Source: an uncultured Marvinbryantia sp.
Lineage (GTDB): Bacteria; Bacillota; Clostridia; Lachnospirales; Lachnospiraceae
Length of the DNA: 44,513 nucleotides
Assembly (NCBI GenBank): GCA_934373455.1
Contig: CAKRON010000012.1
Span: 1 to 44,513 of the forward strand
Direction of reading: 5' to 3'
Shown in pieces: positions 36,294-43,875 of this stretch (its first letter is position 1; every line of letters starts with the position of its first letter). The notes beneath the pieces were generated by a model. It was not told the origin of the DNA. It was given only the letters and a program-made list of their open reading frames with translations, and searched no databases. The position numbers and the translations under genes were made by a program.

Positions 36294-37294
36294 TATGCTT
36301 CACCTCCTGTTGCTGCATCCAGTTCACGTGCTTTCTGCTGAATCCGCTTCTGCATCATCTTGTTATATACTGCATCAAACACAATCATGATAACAATTAC
36401 AACACCTTTTACAATTAACTGTGCTGCTGTCGGTAAGTTGTATTTTAAGATACCGTTCTGTAATACTGCCATGAACACAGCTCCGATTGCAGATCCGAAT
36501 ACGTCTCCACGTCCGCCGGAGAATGCACATCCTCCAATTACTACAGATGCGATAATTTCAAATTCCATTCCAGTTCCCAGGTCTGTCGTTACGCTTCCAA
36601 CTCGTCCAATCTGGAAAATTGCTGCCAGTCCGCATAACGCTCCTGTGATGACATATACTGCCATACGCACTTTATCTGTGTTGATTCCAGATAATTCTGC
36701 TGATTTTCTGTTAGCTCCTGTTGCATATATATAAGTACCAAACTTTGTTTTCTTTAAAACGATCTGTCCAATAATAGCCAATACAATAAAGGCTATGGTT
36801 ACCAGATAAATTCCATCAATACTTCCTCCCCAAATCAGGATTCCAGGATTTGAGATTTTTTTGTTTGTGATAACTCCCGCTTCACGGATTGCAAATACAA
36901 ATACCATAGAACGGAATAAATACTGTGTTGACAGTGTTCCGATAAATTCCGGAACTCTTAATTTTGTAATAATAAATCCATTTAATGCTCCACAGACAAG
37001 ACCTGTTAAAATAGAAATCAGGACTATAATTCCTGCGGACATATTATAATTGTACAGGAGATTTGCGCAAAGCATACCGGCAAATCCCACTGCTGCTCCA
37101 GTTGACAAATCAATTCCTGCTGTAATAATTACGTATGTAACACCAACCGCAATAATTCCATTTACTGAGCATTCACGAAGAATGCTCAGTAAATTACCCT
37201 GGGTAAAGAAGGAATTACTGGTTAAACCAAACACTAACATGATCACAATTAGTGAGGCAATAGATATTAAACGTCTCATCTGTTCCTGTCTCAT
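36293..37294 (-). CDS. Ribose-type ABC transporter permease (first permease)
   Basis: A 333-residue RbsC-like permease with about eight to ten helices. Marks include YVIITAGIDLSTGAAVGFAG near residue 60 and VVIGGCAFSGGRGDVFGSAIGAVFMAVLQ in the second half. I chose the ATG at 37294 (MRQEQMRRLIS), 8 bases after an AAGGTGG site; a GTG at 37306 would overlap that site. It lies 53 bases after the binding-protein gene. It is clearly diverged from the permease at 33779-34789, so the two are not recent copies. Confidence 0.87.
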   Translation of the reverse strand: MRQEQMRRLISIASLIVIMLVFGLTSNSFFTQGNLLSILRECSVNGIIAVGVTYVIITAGIDLSTGAAVGFAGMLCANLLYNYNMSAGIIVLISILTGLVCGALNGFIITKLRVPEFIGTLSTQYLFRSMVFVFAIREAGVITNKKISNPGILIWGGSIDGIYLVTIAFIVLAIIGQIVLKKTKFGTYIYATGANRKSAELSGINTDKVRMAVYVITGALCGLAAIFQIGRVGSVTTDLGTGMEFEIIASVVIGGCAFSGGRGDVFGSAIGAVFMAVLQNGILKYNLPTAAQLIVKGVVIVIMIVFDAVYNKMMQKRIQQKARELDAATGGEA

Positions 37295-37347
37295 ATGATT
37301 TTCCACCTTCTTATTGCTGACTTTATTTACCAGAATGCCTTACTAAA

Positions 37348-38379
37348 TTACCAGCGCATGCTGTCTGTAATCTCAGACAATGTATCTTTTGTTACAATGA
37401 TTGGAGCCATTTTTACAACTGGTGTTTCAGATACGGAGCTTGCTGTAATTCCAGACTCAATTGCATACATTGCAAACTGTGCGCAGGAACTTCCCTGTGA
37501 ACGGCAGTCTGTGAATACAGTACCTGTGCAAAGTCCCTGTTCAATATAGTCAAGCATCTTGGATTCTCCATCTACACCCCAGATCTGCATATCTCTTCCG
37601 GCTGCTTTTGCTGCTTCTGCTGCACCTTCTGCCATTGCATCATTGTGACAGAGAACTGCATCGATTTCAGGATATTTTGTTAAGAAATCTGTCATAACAG
37701 TATTGGCATTTTCTGTCAACCATTCACCAGACTGTTCATCCAGGATTTCGATATCTGGATAACTTTCTTCCATAACTGCTTTAAATCCTTTATCAATATT
37801 TTCACCCTTTGTAGCTCCAGGTGTAGCAGAAATGATTACTACCTTTCCTTTTCCACCAAGACTTTCTCCGATAGAATCTGCGATCTGCTGTCCTGCTTCT
37901 ACATCAACTGCAGCTACCAGTCCTGTATGTACTGTATCTGCATCCAGGTTACATGTGATAACCGGAATACCTGCTGCTTCTGCTTTATCTACAGATGCTG
38001 CAAGTCCTGCTGCGTCTGTTGCCTGAAGAATGATTGCATCATACTTCTGATTGATTAACTCGTCCATGATCTGTACTTCAGTATCAACAGATGCTTCTCC
38101 ATCGTATACATCAAATGTTACATTTGAAAAACTTGACAGATATGTTTTCATGCCATCAGCCCATGCAGCTGCACAGGAATCTCCAATTACGTTTGGTAAG
38201 AAAGCAATTTTTACGTCTTCTGAATACGCATCCTTTCCAGTTGCTGCTGTAGCTGTTGTTGTTCCTTCTGCTGATGTCTCTGCACTCTTCTGGTTATCTG
38301 TCTGAACCTTTCCACATCCAACCATTGCTGTAGCTGCTACCAGTCCTACCATTGCTAATGCTACCATTCTCTTTTTCAT
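37348..38379 (-). CDS. Sugar ABC transporter substrate-binding lipoprotein
   Basis: A 343-residue periplasmic-binding-protein family 1 (RbsB-like) lipoprotein. The signal MKKRMVALAMVGLVAATA ends in a lipobox-like AMVGC with the lipid-anchoring Cys at about residue 22. A Ser/Thr/Ala-rich linker follows. The body has IAFLPNVIGDSCAAAWADGM, the ATDAAGLAASVDKA and GIPVITCNLDAD segments, and GVDGESKMLDYI near the C-terminus. I chose the ATG at 38379 with AAGGAG about 11 bases upstream. It is the first gene of the importer operon and sits behind a promoter overlapped by a TTGTATACAA operator. The ligand is unknown; from context it should be a sugar acid or lactone. Confidence 0.88.
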   Translation of the reverse strand: MKKRMVALAMVGLVAATAMVGCGKVQTDNQKSAETSAEGTTTATAATGKDAYSEDVKIAFLPNVIGDSCAAAWADGMKTYLSSFSNVTFDVYDGEASVDTEVQIMDELINQKYDAIILQATDAAGLAASVDKAEAAGIPVITCNLDADTVHTGLVAAVDVEAGQQIADSIGESLGGKGKVVIISATPGATKGENIDKGFKAVMEESYPDIEILDEQSGEWLTENANTVMTDFLTKYPEIDAVLCHNDAMAEGAAEAAKAAGRDMQIWGVDGESKMLDYIEQGLCTGTVFTDCRSQGSSCAQFAMYAIESGITASSVSETPVVKMAPIIVTKDTLSEITDSMRW

Positions 38380-38444
38380 ACCCTTTTCTCTCCTTTGTTT
38401 ATTATATTTGTTTTTGCTACCTATTGCATGCATTTGGTATTTTA

Positions 38445-38481
38445 TATTGTATACAATAGCGTATTATATAATTTATGTCAA
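38445..38481 (-). promoter_or_regulatory. ABC importer operon promoter with overlapping GntR-type operator
   Basis: On the minus strand TTGACA (38481-38476), 17 bases, TATTGT (38458-38453). The perfect 14-base palindrome TATTGTATACAATA (38445-38458) contains the -10 box, so a bound repressor would block it directly. A nearer TATAAT at about 38463-38468 is only 7 bases from the -35 and so does not pair with it. Confidence 0.75.
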
Positions 38482-38572
38482 TATTTCAACCAATCTTTCT
38501 ATTTTTTAGTTTATTTTGTATATATATCCAAATTTCCAAATTTATTTTTCGTTCTGTTTTTGTGCATTATGC

Positions 38573-39607
38573 CTATTTTGAAATATTTGAGAAATCAAAA
38601 ACAACTTTTAACATATCCCCTGGATTGTGTGCAAAATCATAAAATGCTTTTGCTGCGTCATCGAATGGATATACATTGGTGATTACCTTCTCAAGTGGTG
38701 CCATACCTGCATTTACCAGCTCAATTAACTCTAAGAAATCTTTTTTCAATGCATTTCTTGATCCGAAAACATTTAATTCCTTTTTCTGGATTAACGTGAA
38801 ATTGAAATCCAGATTTTTCTTTCCAACACCGATTAATACCATACGTCCGCCAAAGCAGCACGCATCGATACAATTCTGGAATGTGGAAGGAAGGCCAACT
38901 GCCTCAATTGTCACATCAAAGCCATTTCCATCTGTCAGGTCACTGACTTTCTTTTCAAAATTTTCAGGAGAATCATTTAAGACGGTACCGTCTACGCCAA
39001 AATCTTCTGCCATCTTCAGTTTTCCTTCAGATACATCAGAAATATATACCGTTGCTCCTTTTGCTTTTGCTGCAATCGCTGCCAGTACACCAATTGTTCC
39101 GGCTCCGACTACAAGCACTTTATCTCCCTCTTTTACATTCGCTCTGCTTACCCCATGGTAACTGATGCAAAACGGTTCGATGGCTGCCAATGTTTTTGCA
39201 TCCATGCCTTTACCGTCATAGACTCTTTCAATCGGCATAGTAAAATATTCACGAAAAGCACCATCTCTCTGACATCCTAATGTTTGATTATCCATACATG
39301 CATTTACAATTCCATGCTCGCAGGAATAGCAGTGTCCACAGTTAAAATATGGATTACAGGTAACAATCATCCCCTGTTTAATTCCATATTCATTATTTTC
39401 ATCTACTTCTACCACTTCCGCTGAAAATTCATGCCCCGGAATTCTTGGATAATCAAAATATGCAAATGTTCCACGATAAGATCCAAGATCACTTCCACAA
39501 ATGCCACCATATAACAGTTTTAATAATACTTCTCCTTCTTTACGTACTGGCATTTCAATGTCACGAATCTCCACCTCACCAGGTGCGTTAATGTACATTG
39601 CTTTCAT
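38573..39607 (-). CDS. Zinc-dependent sugar-acid dehydrogenase, LgoD/RspB-like (copy 2)
   Basis: A 344-residue medium-chain dehydrogenase. Catalytic zinc: Cys37 (GICGSD), His59, Glu60 (GHE). Structural zinc: Cys90, Cys93, Cys96, Cys104. NAD(P) loop: VVGAGTIG. It carries FGSRNA in the C-terminal half, also present in E. coli LgoD (YjjN, L-galactonate 5-dehydrogenase), which makes D-tagaturonate. That product is the substrate of UxaB2, whose operon shares the same operator, so L-galactonate or a close isomer is the favoured substrate. It is a separate unit ahead of the ABC operon with its own perfect promoter and GGAGG site. Confidence 0.85.
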   Translation of the reverse strand: MKAMYINAPGEVEIRDIEMPVRKEGEVLLKLLYGGICGSDLGSYRGTFAYFDYPRIPGHEFSAEVVEVDENNEYGIKQGMIVTCNPYFNCGHCYSCEHGIVNACMDNQTLGCQRDGAFREYFTMPIERVYDGKGMDAKTLAAIEPFCISYHGVSRANVKEGDKVLVVGAGTIGVLAAIAAKAKGATVYISDVSEGKLKMAEDFGVDGTVLNDSPENFEKKVSDLTDGNGFDVTIEAVGLPSTFQNCIDACCFGGRMVLIGVGKKNLDFNFTLIQKKELNVFGSRNALKKDFLELIELVNAGMAPLEKVITNVYPFDDAAKAFYDFAHNPGDMLKVVFDFSNISK

Positions 39608-39651
39608 CGTTTTTTCCTCCTGCTTTGTCGTATATATCTATTTTGTGTTAT

Positions 39652-39696
39652 CTATTGTATACAACAGATTATACTTCCAGTCTTTAGTTATGTCAA
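39652..39696 (-). promoter_or_regulatory. adh2 promoter and GntR-type operator
   Basis: On the minus strand TTGACA (39696-39691), exactly 17 bases, TATAAT (39673-39668), followed at once by CTGTTGTATACAATAG (39667-39652). This matches the architecture of the larA2 promoter base for base in boxes, spacing and operator position. Confidence 0.87.
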
Positions 39697-40098
39697 TTGT
39701 GTGAAATAGTTATATTTTGCAATTAATTTTTGTGCATTATTACCAATACCATTTTCATATGTCGTAGCTGCAAATACCGATGACTAAGTACATGCTACAC
39801 GACCATCGAGAGTTCTTCCTCAATTATTCGTAAATATAATTGAAACAAATGAAAGATACTTTTGATTTACAAAAATTTTACCCAGAAGAACCAAACATCT
39901 CAAAAGTAACTTGGTAAAACAACAAAATTTCTTATCAATGCAATAAAATATTGAACTTTTTCGATTTATAGAAAAACTCATGTATAAACTGCATGCAAAA
40001 ATCCGGAAGATTTCCTACAAGGATTTCTTCCGGATTTTTGTATGATACTATTTCAATTATCATTTCACAGTATATGTAATTGCTTTATTTATTTTTTG
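39697..40098. other. Gene-poor stretch with a possible short remnant
   Basis: This 400-base AT-rich stretch holds no convincing gene. A 22-codon open frame on the plus strand (39849-39917, MKDTFDLQKFYPEEPNISKV and so on) has a protein-like composition but no ribosome site and could be a decayed gene fragment. The terminator of the Rpn-type gene lies at 39996-40040. Confidence 0.4.
39996..40040 (-). terminator. Terminator of the Rpn-type gene
   Basis: CAAAAATCCGGAAGA (39996-40010) pairs perfectly with TCTTCCGGATTTTTG (40026-40040), a 15-bp stem around a 15-base loop. The A/T-rich base of the stem gives TTTTTG on the minus strand. It lies 58 bases after the gene at 40099-40980. Confidence 0.82.
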
Positions 40099-40980
40099 TC
40101 ATTCATTCCCATATATTTTCATCATCTGCTCCAGCTTTTCTTTTAATTTTCGATTTTCTTCTTCCGCAACATTCGCTCTCAAATATTCTTTCTCTGCTCG
40201 TTTACATTCTTTCTCTGCTCGTTCTCGCTCTCTTTCTGTATTTTTTCTTTCTTCCTCTCGTCCTTCTTCATACATGAGCATATCTCGTTCAAAACCTTTC
40301 ATATAAGCCAACGACACCTCCCCATCCTGTTTCACTGTGTCTACCATTTCCTGGATTTCTTTCAGTTCTTCGTTCACAGCATTTTCTTTTGTTGTATTTT
40401 CCATATATATTAGAAACTGGCGCAATTCTTCTGATATATTTCCATTTTTTCCTTTGGTATATAACACTATCGTCTGTGCTCCATCTTCATAAGGCATTTC
40501 CGGTGCTTCTATACATGTATTCTTGATCGTATATTTTATTCGGTCATACCCGAATGGATCATAATTGCATATAAATATCACATATACATTCTTCAGTTTT
40601 CCAAAATCTTCTCCGGCTTTCAGGCTCCGGCTGTCAATAATTGCATGATAAAATCGTACTCTTTTGGGAAATGCCATAATACTTTTGCTCTTGTTATTCT
40701 GATCTGGTTCCAGATCATATATGTCTGATACTTCCGAAGAATTGATTTCTGCGCTCCTTTCATCCTCTACATATACATCAAGCCTTGCTCCACGCAGATC
40801 CGTATTCCTGCCTCCGTATACTTTTTGTGTTACGATTTTCAGATTTTCAAACTTTTTCTGAAACAAAAGTTCCAGTATCTTTTTGGCAAACGCTTCTCCT
40901 ATATACGGATATGCCATCATTGAATAAAACAAAAAATCGTCCATCAGATTCAGCTCTTCCAGTTTCCTTCTTTCTGCCAT
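40099..40980 (-). CDS. Rpn/PD-(D/E)XK nuclease-family transposase-like protein
   Basis: A 293-residue protein of the Rpn (recombination-promoting nuclease/putative transposase) type. The N-terminus (NLMDDFLFYSMMA) and RGARLDVYVED with Asp68, then YDLEPDQ around Glu91 and FYHAIIDSRSL around residue 110-120, fit the PD-(D/E)XK core; the Glu-Gln element is slightly altered from the usual EIQ. The C-terminal 60 residues are a highly charged coiled coil with tandem 7-residue units (RAEKECK, RAEKEYL). Such proteins are common in multiple copies in Lachnospiraceae; they cleave DNA and may promote recombination. An AGGAGAGGAG site precedes the ATG. No terminal inverted repeats were seen. Confidence 0.82.
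   Translation of the reverse strand: MAERRKLEELNLMDDFLFYSMMAYPYIGEAFAKKILELLFQKKFENLKIVTQKVYGGRNTDLRGARLDVYVEDERSAEINSSEVSDIYDLEPDQNNKSKSIMAFPKRVRFYHAIIDSRSLKAGEDFGKLKNVYVIFICNYDPFGYDRIKYTIKNTCIEAPEMPYEDGAQTIVLYTKGKNGNISEELRQFLIYMENTTKENAVNEELKEIQEMVDTVKQDGEVSLAYMKGFERDMLMYEEGREEERKNTERERERAEKECKRAEKEYLRANVAEEENRKLKEKLEQMMKIYGNE
40185..40223. repeat. 21-base tandem repeat inside the Rpn-type gene
   Basis: ATTCTTTCTCTGCTCGTT occurs at 40185-40202 and again at 40206-40223, period 21, encoding the repeated heptad of the coiled-coil tail. Copy number could vary by slippage without breaking the frame. Confidence 0.75.
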
Positions 40981-41119
40981 CTATGTGCTCCTCTCCTTTT
41001 GATGCGGAAAGGAGCCTTTTGAAAAATGCTCTCATCGGCTCCACTTCCGTCATATTTTTACTTTCATATGGGGAATGTGTTAACCGAATGGTTTAGAATT
41101 TTCCCAGATATGTATTTTA

Positions 41120-41148
41120 AATATATCATTAATATTTATTTTTGTCAA
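41120..41148 (-). promoter_or_regulatory. Predicted promoter of the Rpn-type gene
   Basis: On the minus strand TTGACA (41148-41143), 17 bases, TATATT (41125-41120). Both boxes are strong. The leader to the start codon at 40980 is about 135 bases. Confidence 0.65.
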
Positions 41149-41192
41149 CTCTTATTATTTTTCGAAATCACATAATATATTTGTTGTTTGAT

Positions 41193-41798
41193 CTATCTTA
41201 AGTATCTGCCGCCATTTTGCTTTAACCATCTTTGACGAACCTGGTAATCTGGCAATACTTTTTCTACTTCCATCCAAAACAATCTGGAATGGTTCATCTG
41301 CTTTCGATGACATAGTTCATGTACCACCACATAATCCAGTATTTCGGTCGGAATTTCCATCAAATGACAGTTAAAGTTCAGATTTCCAATCTGACTGCAG
41401 GAACCCCATCTGGTTTTTTGATTCCGAATCGTAATCTTTCCGTAAGTTACTCCCATTTGTTCTGCAAAATACTTTACACGTACAGGTATCTCTCGGCGGG
41501 CGAGAACCATCAGCCTCTGAAGATCTTCCGGTGTTAATGTTGCCCGCTGAGTATCTGTCATTTCTTTTTCCTGCATTTTTTGTAATTGAATCATCTTCGC
41601 CAAATGCAGCCGAATCCATTGCTCTTTTTCTTTCACAAACCGCATGATCTGGTTTTGGTTCATCCGCTGTGGTGCACGCACTTTGATCTTAAGATCCCTG
41701 TCTATTTCAATTGCAATACTTTTTCGGCTACTGCGAATCAATTCTATGTCAAAATCTTTATAGATTAATTGTTTACTGTTTATTGATCTGTTTTTCAT
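41193..41798 (-). CDS. YgjP-like zinc metallopeptidase (DUF45 / M48-like)
   Basis: A 201-residue protein with the zinc-peptidase motif HELCH (His160, Glu161, His164), a further His170, and the family motif TRWGSCS (residues 129-135). This is the YgjP/DUF45 (WLM/SprT-like) group of cytosolic putative metallopeptidases; the substrate is not established. Its ATG overlaps the gntR3 stop by 4 bases (ATGA), so both are translated from one mRNA. Why a peptidase should be tied to a sugar-acid regulator is unclear. Confidence 0.85.
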   Translation of the reverse strand: MKNRSINSKQLIYKDFDIELIRSSRKSIAIEIDRDLKIKVRAPQRMNQNQIMRFVKEKEQWIRLHLAKMIQLQKMQEKEMTDTQRATLTPEDLQRLMVLARREIPVRVKYFAEQMGVTYGKITIRNQKTRWGSCSQIGNLNFNCHLMEIPTEILDYVVVHELCHRKQMNHSRLFWMEVEKVLPDYQVRQRWLKQNGGRYLR

Positions 41799-42538
41799 TT
41801 TCCATCAAATGATTTTTTATGTAAATCTTTTTTCTTTTTTTCTTTTTTTTGTAATTCTAATATCATCTGTCTGTTATAGTTTAAATGCATAATCATCGCA
41901 TTTCTTGCACCAATACTATCACCATTTACGATGGAATCTGTGATTGTCCGATGGGTCAATACTGTTTCATCACGTAATTTACGGTTTGCCACATCTGTAA
42001 ATGCGTATACTGCCGAATAAATGATCGGCAACAATACTTCTGTCACTTTATTCTTGCTGCATTTTTCTATATGTGTATGGAATTCAATATCTTTTTTCAG
42101 ATGATTTTTCCCTGCATAAAACAGTTTTTCTACTTCGTCACAAAGTTTTATCAGTTCTTCTTTTTCTTCCGGTGTCGCTTTTACACTTGCCAGCGCCGCA
42201 ATCTCCGGTTCAAACATCAAACGTGTTTCAAACAACTGTAATGCCAGCTCGTACTGATCATCCAGCACATTTGCCAGTCCCAAAGGATCTTCTTCTAATG
42301 TACTGGTACTAATCACATAAGTTCCAAGTCCTCTTCTAACTTCCAGTATTCCTTTGGATACAAGACTTTTTACTGCCTCACGTATCGTTCCTCTTCCCAC
42401 TCCAAACATTTCTGCAAGAGTAAATTCATTCGGAATCTTTTCTCCTATCTCTATCGGCTCTTCAAGAATATAATTCTTCAGTCTGGCCTCCACCTGTGTC
42501 GCCAAAAGGCCACTGTTTATCTTTTCCAGTCCATCCAT
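41795..42538 (-). CDS. FadR/GntR-family regulator (GntR3)
   Basis: A 247-residue FCD-type GntR regulator, similar in layout to GntR1. The winged helix has KIPNEFTLAEMFGVGRGTIREAVKSL (given here in two parts: KIPNEFTLAEMF and GVGRGTIREAVK), and the FCD domain carries FETRLMFEPEI, KDIEFHTHIEK and THRTITDSI with the metal-type His/Asp residues. A lysine-rich tail ends the protein. It lies downstream of kdgK2-eda on the same strand, past a terminator, and upstream of the peptidase gene. It may control eda-kdgK2 or be a UxuR/ExuR-type sensor; no operator could be tied to it inside the window. Confidence 0.87.
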   Translation of the reverse strand: MDGLEKINSGLLATQVEARLKNYILEEPIEIGEKIPNEFTLAEMFGVGRGTIREAVKSLVSKGILEVRRGLGTYVISTSTLEEDPLGLANVLDDQYELALQLFETRLMFEPEIAALASVKATPEEKEELIKLCDEVEKLFYAGKNHLKKDIEFHTHIEKCSKNKVTEVLLPIIYSAVYAFTDVANRKLRDETVLTHRTITDSIVNGDSIGARNAMIMHLNYNRQMILELQKKEKKKKDLHKKSFDGK

Positions 42539-42649
42539 ATTTCTTTTTCCCCCATCACACTAGCTGTCTAATCCGCATCTCCAGCATTTCTTTTAAGAAT
42601 GTATCGCCATTTTCACCGCAAATATCATCATCTCACATCTGATATTTAA

Positions 42650-42720
42650 AAAACTGCCACAGATATTTCGTAACAAGACATACCTCTTTCGTCCCTTACT
42701 CCATATTTTGTGGCAGTTTT
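42650..42720 (-). terminator. Terminator after kdgK2
   Basis: AAAACTGCCACA (42650-42661) pairs with TGTGGCAGTTTT (42709-42720), a 12-bp stem with a 47-base loop, followed by TTTTTTAAAT on the minus strand. It lies 31 bases after the kdgK2 stop. The large loop may fold further. Confidence 0.72.
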
Positions 42721-42750
42721 CTATTTCATTCTATAATTCAGGAATTCATC

Positions 42751-43848
42751 TTATCTCTGAACTCTTGCTCCTGCACCACCCATAATAGCTTCTACTTCTT
42801 TCTTGCTTGCCATTGTAGTGTCACCTGGTGTTGTCATAGCGAGAGCACCATGCGCTGCACCATAATTTACAGCAAGTTCAGCATCACCAGTTGTCATCAA
42901 TCCGTATACCAGACCTGATGCAAAGGAATCTCCACCGCCTACACGGTCCATGATTTCCAGTCCCTTATAATCTTTTGCTTTATAGATTTCTCCATCTGCC
43001 CAGCAGATTGCACTCCAATCATTTACTGTAGCAGTCTTTACTGTACGCAGTGTAGTTGCCACTGCTTTAAAGTTCGGGTATGTCTTAGCAGCTTCGTTGA
43101 TCATCTTCTTGTAGCCATCCAGATTCAGTTCTTTCAGGTTAGCGTCATTTCCTTCGATCTCAAATCCAAGGCATGCCGTAAAGTCTTCTTCGTTACCGAT
43201 CATAACATCCACATATTTTGCTACTTCTTTGTTTACTTCCTGAGCTTTTGCCTGTCCACCAATTGCGCTCCACATGGATGGACGATAGTTCAGGTCGTAA
43301 GATACGATGGTGCCATATTTCTTTGCAGTCTTAATCGCTGCCAGTACAGTCTCACAAGTCTGCTCTGAAATAGCTGCATAGATACCGCCTGTGTGCAGCC
43401 AGCGAACACCCAGTTCACCAAAAATATAATCAAAATCGAAATCTGCAGGTGTTGCTTTGGAGATTGCAGTGTTTGCACGGTCTGAGCATCCAACTGCTCC
43501 ACGGATACCAAATCCTCTCTCAGTAAAGTTGATACCGTTTCTGCAGATTCTGCCAATACCATCTGTAGGCATCCATTTGATCAGAGATGTATCTACGCCA
43601 CCCTGGCAGATAAAGTCTTCCATCAGCATACCTACTTCGTTATCAGCGAATGCGGTAATCACAGCAGTATCCATCTTAAAGCATTTTCTCAAACCACGGA
43701 TTACATTGTATTCTCCGCCGCCTTCCCATGCACGGAAAGATCTTGCTGTACGGATTCTTCCTTCACCCGGATCCAGACGCAGCATAACTTCTCCAAGAGA
43801 AACTGCATCAAATTTACATTCGCTTTTTGGTCTTACATTTAAATTCAT
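42751..43848 (-). CDS. kdgK: 2-keto-3-deoxygluconate kinase, PfkB family (copy 2)
   Basis: A 365-residue PfkB kinase, the paralogue of the gene at 10487-11584, with the same length, the same [12 protein letters not shown] signature and catalytic Asp307. About 20 residues differ, mostly before residue 210, and many silent changes separate the genes, so the duplication is older than the uxaB tract. It follows eda by 27 bases and phosphorylates KDG to KDPG, which Eda then cleaves. This copy is probably the general KDG kinase of the uronate pathway. Confidence 0.9.
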   Translation of the reverse strand: MNLNVRPKSECKFDAVSLGEVMLRLDPGEGRIRTARSFRAWEGGGEYNVIRGLRKCFKMDTAVITAFADNEVGMLMEDFICQGGVDTSLIKWMPTDGIGRICRNGINFTERGFGIRGAVGCSDRANTAISKATPADFDFDYIFGELGVRWLHTGGIYAAISEQTCETVLAAIKTAKKYGTIVSYDLNYRPSMWSAIGGQAKAQEVNKEVAKYVDVMIGNEEDFTACLGFEIEGNDANLKELNLDGYKKMINEAAKTYPNFKAVATTLRTVKTATVNDWSAICWADGEIYKAKDYKGLEIMDRVGGGDSFASGLVYGLMTTGDAELAVNYGAAHGALAMTTPGDTTMASKKEVEAIMGGAGARVQR

Positions 43849-43875
43849 TTTATTCTTCTCCTATTTGTAACAACA

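Noticed and set aside
39849..39917. 22-codon plus-strand frame MKDTFDLQKFYPEEP and so on
   Set aside because: Too short and without a ribosome site; noted only as a possible gene remnant within the gene-poor stretch.
40099..40980. Complete insertion sequence around the Rpn-type gene
   Set aside because: No terminal inverted repeats or target-site duplications were seen; the gene has its own promoter and terminator like an ordinary gene.
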